Assembly (NCBI RefSeq): GCF_037948395.1
Contig: NZ_CP149940.1
Coordinates: 2,852,001-2,916,000 of the forward strand
DNA from: Serratia nevei
GTDB taxonomy: Bacteria > Pseudomonadota > Gammaproteobacteria > Enterobacterales > Enterobacteriaceae
DNA length: 64,000 nucleotides
Reading direction: 5' to 3'
Made by a program: the position numbers and the translations under genes. This document shows, piece after piece, positions 59,674 to 64,000 of the stretch. Under the pieces are notes generated by a model. The model was not told where the DNA came from. It was given only the letters and a program-made list of their open reading frames with translations, and searched no databases. Numbering within the stretch: the first letter of the stretch is position 1; the number at the start of each line of letters is the position of its first letter.

Positions 59674-61239
59674 ATGGAAACAACCCTGCGCAGCGCCCTG
59701 CTCAAAAACTTTCTGGGGCAATCTCCCGACTGGTACAAACTGACTATTCTCATTTTCCTGGCGGTCAACCCCTTGGTGTTCTTCTTCGCCAGCCCGTTTG
59801 TCGCGGGTTGGCTGCTGGTGGTCGAGTTCATCTTTACCCTGGCAATGGCGTTGAAATGCTACCCGCTGCTGCCGGGCGGCCTGCTGGCGCTGGAGGCGGT
59901 GGCCATCGGCATGACCAGCCCGGCGCAGGTCTCGCAGGAAATCGAACATAACCTGGAAGTCTTGCTGCTGCTGGTCTTTATGGTCGCCGGCATCTACTTT
60001 ATGAAGCAGCTGCTGCTGTTCGTCTTCACCAAGCTGCTGCTCAACATCCAGTCAAAAACGCTGCTGTCGCTGGCGTTCTGCCTGGCCGCCGCCTTCCTTT
60101 CCGCCTTCCTCGACGCGCTGACGGTCGTGGCGGTAGTGATTAGCGTGGCCACCGGCTTTTATTCCATCTATCACAACGTGACGTCGAATCGCCCCGATGG
60201 CGACATCGGCGATGACAGCGATTTCACCGGTGAAGAGCGCAAGCAGACGCTGGAACAATTCCGCGCCTTTCTGCGCAGCCTGCTGATGCACGCCGGCGTC
60301 GGCACCGCGCTCGGCGGAGTCATGACCATGGTGGGCGAGCCGCAAAACCTGATCATCGCCAAAAGCGCGGGCTGGGGTTTTATCGATTTCTTCCTGCGTA
60401 TGGCGCCGGTCACGCTGCCGGTGTTGGTGTGCGGCCTGCTGGTCTGTTGGCTGGTAGAGCGTTTTCGCCTGTTTGGCTATGGCGCGCAGTTGCCGCCGGC
60501 GGTGCGCGACGTGCTGAAAGAGTATGATCGCAAAGCCACCGCTGGCCGCAGCAGGCAAGAACGCCTCAAGCTGGTGATGCAGGCGCTGATCGGCGTTTGG
60601 CTGGTGCTGGCGCTGGCCTTCCATCTGGCGGAAGTTGGGCTGATCGGCCTGTCGGTGATCATCCTCGCCACTTCCCTGTGCGGCGTGAACGACGAACACG
60701 CCATCGGCAAAGCGTTCCAGGAAGCGCTGCCGTTCACCGCCCTGCTGACGGTGTTTTTCACCGTGGTCGCGGTGATCATCGAGCAGCACCTGTTCAGCCC
60801 GGTGATCCAGTTTGTGCTGCGCGCCGACCCCGCCTCTCAGCTTTCGCTGTTCTACCTGTTCAACGGCCTGCTGTCGTCGGTTTCCGACAACGTGTTCGTC
60901 GGCACGGTTTACATTAACGAGGCGCGCACGGCGCTGGAGACCGGCACCATCGCGCTGAAGCAGTTTGAGCTGCTGGCGGTTGCCATCAATACCGGCACCA
61001 ACCTGCCTTCGGTCGCCACCCCTAACGGCCAGGCCGCGTTCCTATTCCTGCTGACGTCGGCATTGGCACCGCTGGTGCGTCTGTCGTATGGCCGCATGGT
61101 GTGGATGGCCCTGCCTTATACGGTGGTGCTGACGGTGGTCGGTCTGCTGTGCGTCCTGTTCACGCTGGAGCCGGCGACCGAGCTGCTGACGCAGTGGCAT
61201 TGGCTGGCGCTGCCGCCCATCGACGCCGTCGGCCACTAA
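59674..61239 (+). CDS. nhaB: Na+/H+ antiporter NhaB
   Basis: Electrogenic 3H+/2Na+ antiporter for sodium homeostasis at neutral pH. 521 residues with about twelve membrane helices. [19 protein letters not shown] holds the acidic residue and gap region typical of NhaB, and [20 protein letters not shown] is the IT-superfamily signature. It is monocistronic, divergent from fadR. Confidence 0.96.
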   Translation: METTLRSALLKNFLGQSPDWYKLTILIFLAVNPLVFFFASPFVAGWLLVVEFIFTLAMALKCYPLLPGGLLALEAVAIGMTSPAQVSQEIEHNLEVLLLLVFMVAGIYFMKQLLLFVFTKLLLNIQSKTLLSLAFCLAAAFLSAFLDALTVVAVVISVATGFYSIYHNVTSNRPDGDIGDDSDFTGEERKQTLEQFRAFLRSLLMHAGVGTALGGVMTMVGEPQNLIIAKSAGWGFIDFFLRMAPVTLPVLVCGLLVCWLVERFRLFGYGAQLPPAVRDVLKEYDRKATAGRSRQERLKLVMQALIGVWLVLALAFHLAEVGLIGLSVIILATSLCGVNDEHAIGKAFQEALPFTALLTVFFTVVAVIIEQHLFSPVIQFVLRADPASQLSLFYLFNGLLSSVSDNVFVGTVYINEARTALETGTIALKQFELLAVAINTGTNLPSVATPNGQAAFLFLLTSALAPLVRLSYGRMVWMALPYTVVLTVVGLLCVLFTLEPATELLTQWHWLALPPIDAVGH

Positions 61240-61359
61240 GGCGGCGCTGGCAGGGTGAACCGACTATTTTTACGCTGAATCCGGCCCAGGTGGCTGGCAG
61301 CGAGAAGGAATTGGTTTACACTGCCGGTTCAATTGCTTACTGCATGGAAGAATCTAGAT

Positions 61360-61890
61360 ATGTTGCAATTCTTTAACCGCTGTTCACAAGGACGCGGCGC
61401 CTGGCTGCTGATGGCCCTGACAGCGTTGGTGTTGGAACTGGTCGCGCTCTATTTCCAGCACGTTATGCTGCTGCAGCCCTGCGTCATGTGCATTTACGAG
61501 CGTTGCGCGCTGTTCGGCATCCTCGGCGCCTCGCTGGTGGGCGCCATCGCGCCGAAAACCCCACTGCGCTATGTGGCGATCTTGCTGTGGATCTACAGCG
61601 CCTGGGAAGGCGTACAGCTGGCGTGGAAGCACACCATGATCCAGTTGCACCCTTCGCCGTTCAATACCTGCGATTTCTTCGTCAGCTTCCCTTCGTGGCT
61701 GCCGCTGGACAAATGGCTGCCGGCGGTGTTCCACGCTTCCGGCGACTGCTCCGTGCGCCAATGGCAGTTCCTGACGCTGGAAATGCCACAGTGGCTGGTC
61801 GGCATCTTCGGCGCCTATCTGCTGGTGGCGCTGATTGTGCTGATCGCACAATTTGTTCGCCCCCGTCGCCGCGACCTGTTCGGCCGCTGA
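61360..61890 (+). CDS. dsbB: Disulfide bond formation protein B
   Basis: Re-oxidises DsbA and passes electrons to quinone. The 176 residues equal E. coli. Cys pairs at E. coli positions: C41 and C44 in [10 protein letters not shown]104 in FNTCDFF, C130 in SGDCSV. Four membrane helices. The start at 61360 ([11 protein letters not shown]) matches E. coli; an earlier in-frame ATG at 61333 does not. Confidence 0.97.
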   Translation: MLQFFNRCSQGRGAWLLMALTALVLELVALYFQHVMLLQPCVMCIYERCALFGILGASLVGAIAPKTPLRYVAILLWIYSAWEGVQLAWKHTMIQLHPSPFNTCDFFVSFPSWLPLDKWLPAVFHASGDCSVRQWQFLTLEMPQWLVGIFGAYLLVALIVLIAQFVRPRRRDLFGR

Positions 61891-61903
61891 TCGGCAGACA
61901 AAC

Positions 61904-61934
61904 AAAAAACGGCGCCGAAAGGCGCCATTTTTTT
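61904..61934. terminator. dsbB terminator
   Basis: GGCGCC-GAAA-GGCGCC with six A before and seven T after; bidirectional, so it can also end a minus-strand message from 62041. Confidence 0.9.
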
Positions 61935-61969
61935 AGGGTATTGCGGTCAAATTCAGAGATAACCCCATT

Positions 61970-62041
61970 TCAGGTATGTGTAAGGAAATAAACGAGCACA
62001 ATCAGCGCTCCAGCCACGGCAAACAGACGGATCATTTTCAT
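61970..62041 (-). CDS. Candidate 23-residue membrane microprotein
   Basis: The frame reads MKMIRLFAVAGALIVLVYFL then THT: a basic start and one hydrophobic helix. GAGAG lies 8 bp upstream and the bidirectional dsbB terminator is 36 bp after its stop on the minus strand, so it would make a compact transcript. No family recognised. E. coli has many one-helix proteins of this size. A chance frame is possible. Confidence 0.45.
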   Translation of the reverse strand: MKMIRLFAVAGALIVLVYFLTHT

Positions 62042-62303
62042 TGTTATACTCTCGAACATGCGGGAGAGCGGCCAAATTACCCAACTTATCGTTTAAAAAG
62101 AAGCATTCCGGCTCGGTTAAGCGCGTAATTTACATAACATTAAACTTCTGCGATGTTGGCGGCAACAACGGGCGGCGCCAGCGCTTTCCTTTCGGCCTTA
62201 GGACAGCAATAAATTACCGTTACTTATGAACCACTGCGTCTTTGTCACATTCAGAGCACAATATTTTGGTGAAGTTTGCCCATAAAATCCTTATAGTATC
62301 GGC
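62042..62303. promoter_or_regulatory. Spacer between the 23-codon ORF and the candidate sRNA
   Basis: 260 bp with no gene. It should contain the minus-strand promoter of the 23-codon ORF and, at its right end, the sRNA promoter: TATAGT at 62292-62297, with no good -35 (TTGGTG at 62266 is 20 bp away), which may mean an activated or sigma-S promoter. Confidence 0.4.
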
Positions 62304-62372
62304 AAAGTGAGTATTACCGATTTCCCTGGTGTTGTTGTGTGTCTTGCCCCTCATCTTTGCAGGGGCTTTTTT
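62304..62372 (+). ncRNA. Candidate Hfq-dependent sRNA with the ArcZ seed
   Basis: About 70 nt from a predicted start near 62304 to a Rho-independent terminator. GATTTCCCTGGTGTTG at 62319-62334 is identical to the seed of E. coli ArcZ, the region that pairs with the rpoS leader and other targets. The terminator is GCCCCT-CATCTTTGC-AGGGGC followed by six T, which suits Hfq. TTGTGTGTCTTGCCC just before it recalls the RprA 3' region. ArcZ proper normally lies near arcB, which is not here. There is no coding frame. The start point is estimated from the -10. Confidence 0.6.
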
Positions 62373-62417
62373 CCTTCCTTCCCCTTTATCCCAAGGCCCG
62401 CTCACCGTTCGCGCACT

Positions 62418-62433
62418 AATGATTAAAATCATT
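62418..62433. promoter_or_regulatory. Palindrome upstream of lpxO
   Basis: AATGAT-TAAA-ATCATT, 6-bp arms with a 4-bp centre, 113 bp before the lpxO start. It looks like a widened Fur site but the spacing is wrong for Fur. The regulator is unknown. Confidence 0.35.
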
Positions 62434-62546
62434 CGCGATGCTTTCCTTATGCTAAATGACGTTGTGATTTTCACCCTTTCTTTCGGTGAGCCAGGCCCTG
62501 TCTCTGGCTGACTGCATAACGTCAATGACATCAAGGACACGATTCT

Positions 62547-63308
62547 ATGCCGGATACCGCATTGCCCCCTGCATCTCAGCGCCCCCTCCTGCACCGCCTG
62601 CTGCTTAAAGCCGGGAAAAGATTCCTGCGCTGGAACGGCGAATTTCAGACCCGTCATTCGCTAATCTCGACTACGCCGCAGATCGGTAATCACGAATTTA
62701 ACTGGGTGGCCACGCTGGAAGCCCATTGGCCGGCAATTCGGGAGGAGTTGGATCGGCTGCTGGAGCATCCGGAAGATATTCCCGCGTTCCACCAAATATC
62801 GCCGGATCAGAAACGCATCTCTAAAGGGGATAACTGGAAAACCTTCGGGCTGTTTGTCTACGGGCAGCGGGTTGATGATAACTGCGCCATTTGCCCGCGC
62901 ACCGCACAGGCGGTCAGCGAGATCGCCGGCATGCGCACCGCGATGTTTTCGATTCTTAAACCGCACTATCACATCGTGCCCCACAAGGGCCCGACCCGTG
63001 CCGTGGTGCGTGCGCACCTGGGGTTGATCGTGCCAAAGGATCGGGAAAAGCTGTGGATCCGCGTTGACGATCAGATCCTGCACTGGGATGAGGGCAAAGT
63101 GATTCTGTTTGATGATTCCTACGAGCACGAGGTCCGCAACGACACCGACGAGCTGCGTGCGGTGCTGTTTCTCGATATCGACCGGCCGATGGACAAGGTG
63201 GGTACGGCGGTGAATAAACTGCTGTTCAGCCTGATCAAAGCCAGCCCGTATGTGAAGCAGCCGCTGAAAAATCTGGCTAACTGGCATCGCCGCGATAAAA
63301 AAGCGTGA
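62547..63308 (+). CDS. lpxO: LpxO-type lipid A 2-hydroxylase (Asp/Asn beta-hydroxylase family)
   Basis: Fe(II)/2-oxoglutarate dioxygenase, probably adding a 2-OH to the secondary myristate of lipid A at the inner membrane. 253 residues with PF05118 features: first iron His H146 in YHIVPHKGP, RAHLGLIVP after it, and H194 in DDSYEHEVRN. Salmonella and Klebsiella have lpxO; E. coli K-12 lacks it, so it is an insertion between dsbB and ycgN relative to E. coli. Such hydroxylation lowers host sensing and polymyxin binding. Substrate is inferred from family. Confidence 0.82.
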   Translation: MPDTALPPASQRPLLHRLLLKAGKRFLRWNGEFQTRHSLISTTPQIGNHEFNWVATLEAHWPAIREELDRLLEHPEDIPAFHQISPDQKRISKGDNWKTFGLFVYGQRVDDNCAICPRTAQAVSEIAGMRTAMFSILKPHYHIVPHKGPTRAVVRAHLGLIVPKDREKLWIRVDDQILHWDEGKVILFDDSYEHEVRNDTDELRAVLFLDIDRPMDKVGTAVNKLLFSLIKASPYVKQPLKNLANWHRRDKKA

Positions 63309-63412
63309 AGTGGCGGTTATGCCATAACCCCCACGCCCGTCGGTAGCGCGCCAGATAGCGCAGAGGGCGGAATGTCTGAATACGCCGCCCTCTTGCTGCC
63401 CAAGGTGTGACG

Positions 63413-63859
63413 TTACCTGGCCCAGTCCGGCTTGTTGAGGATATGATCCTGCCAGTCCACGACTTCGCTCTCGCGCACCGCGATATGCCGCACCGTGATG
63501 CGCTCGCCGTGCATCGCCGCCTTGGAGCCACTCAGCAGCGGGTGCCAAGGGAACAGCGGTTTGCCTTCACCGATCAGGCGATAGGCGCAGGTCGGCGGCA
63601 ACCAATCGAAGGTCGTAAGGTTCTCGCGCGTCAGTTTGATGCAGTCCTCTTCCAGCTCGAAGCGCCGCTCATAGTTACGGCATTGGCAGGATTTGATGTT
63701 GAGCTGGTTGCAGGCTACGTTGGTAAAATAAATCTCGTCGGTATCTTCGTCGATCAGCTTATTCAAACAGCATTGCCCGCACCCGTCGCACAGCGATTCC
63801 CACTCTTGTTCTGACATTTCCGCCAGCGTTTTCTGTTGCCAAAAAGCGAGTTGTGACAT
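63413..63859 (-). CDS. ycgN: YcgN, UPF0260 cysteine-cluster protein
   Basis: A 148-residue protein of the YkgJ/CxxCxxxxC zinc/iron-chelating family. The cluster [16 protein letters not shown] is near residue 24; more Cys at [24 protein letters not shown] further on. It fits YcgN in length and opening ([15 protein letters not shown]). Function unknown. It lies between dsbB and ycgM, as in E. coli. Confidence 0.9.
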   Translation of the reverse strand: MSQLAFWQQKTLAEMSEQEWESLCDGCGQCCLNKLIDEDTDEIYFTNVACNQLNIKSCQCRNYERRFELEEDCIKLTRENLTTFDWLPPTCAYRLIGEGKPLFPWHPLLSGSKAAMHGERITVRHIAVRESEVVDWQDHILNKPDWAR

Positions 63860-63980
63860 GTTAGCGTCCGGTTTCGGTAAATGGATAAGTCACCTGCGCA
63901 CAGGTTCGAGGGGGGACTATATAGACATTTTAGCCACAAGATGCAAGCTTTGCCGCCGACGGCGCCGGCGGCAAGAGAGA

Positions 63981-64000
63981 TCAGATCACGCGGGTGCTGA
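63981..64000 (-). CDS. ycgM: Probable last codons of ycgM
   Basis: The minus frame reads ...STRVI and stops at 63981. E. coli YcgM, a fumarylacetoacetate-hydrolase-like protein, ends in TTRVL and lies directly upstream of ycgN, so order and end fit. Only six codons are visible. A GC-rich hairpin (GCCGCCG...CGGCGGC, 63953-63973) follows in the gap to ycgN. Confidence 0.45.

Noticed and set aside
62411..62440. Fur box upstream of lpxO
   Set aside because: The hexamer arms look right but are separated by 4 bp instead of 1, and flanking repeats are missing.

Overview
The window looks like chromosome of Serratia, most likely S. marcescens or a close relative. It is GC-rich enterobacterial DNA, almost every gene has an obvious E. 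coli orthologue, and the extra genes fit the genus: a ChiD-type chitinase, an SmvA-type efflux pump and LpxO. I see no phage, integrase, insertion sequence or CRISPR array. The species call is inferred from protein character and gene order, not from a database comparison.

Layout. (1) 1-2,430: start of a TetR regulator divergent from an smvA-like pump, then a Dps-family ferritin. (2) 2,470-26,730: yciY, clsA, yciU, opp, ychE, adhE, tdk, hns, galU, rssB, rssA, ychJ, purU and a tRNA-Tyr locus, in E. coli order with two additions: a second oppA, and ugd plus a UDP-glucuronate 4-epimerase gene downstream of galU. The tRNA-Tyr locus has two tRNA genes followed by 175-bp tandem repeats that each begin with the tRNA 3' end, like the rtT repeats of E. 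coli tyrT. (3) 26,880-43,170: a LOG-like gene, xthA, nudG, an overlapping selD-selU-topB-ynjH operon, ydjA, sppA, ansA-pncA, chiD, yeaC, msrB, gapA, yeaD, mipA. (4) 43,490-46,990: yeaG-yeaH behind a sigma-54-type promoter. (5) 47,000-52,790: the most accessory part, with small membrane proteins, a GhoT/OrtT-type toxin too short for usual gene calling, a hydrolase, a 3'-5' exonuclease and an MFS pump. (6) 52,790-64,000: dadX-dadA, a monooxygenase-like gene, zinT with a Zur box, ycgB, divergent fadR and nhaB, dsbB, a candidate small RNA carrying the ArcZ seed, lpxO, ycgN and the last codons of ycgM.

Functional themes. Peptide uptake (Opp with two binding proteins) sits beside fermentative metabolism (adhE) and nucleoid control (hns). 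GalU, Ugd and the epimerase form a short route from glucose-1-phosphate to UDP-glucose, UDP-glucuronate and UDP-galacturonate for envelope polysaccharides. SelD makes selenophosphate and SelU uses it on tRNA, and the two genes are translationally coupled. DadA and DadX form the alanine catabolic pair. YeaG/YeaH and YcgB are stress and starvation proteins that act together in other enterobacteria.

Least explained items: the ArcZ-seed RNA near 62,300; the tRNA-Tyr repeat array at 26,028-26,735; the orphan GhoT/OrtT-type toxin at 49,199; the small-protein pair at 47,268-47,603; the paired palindromes upstream of 55,793.
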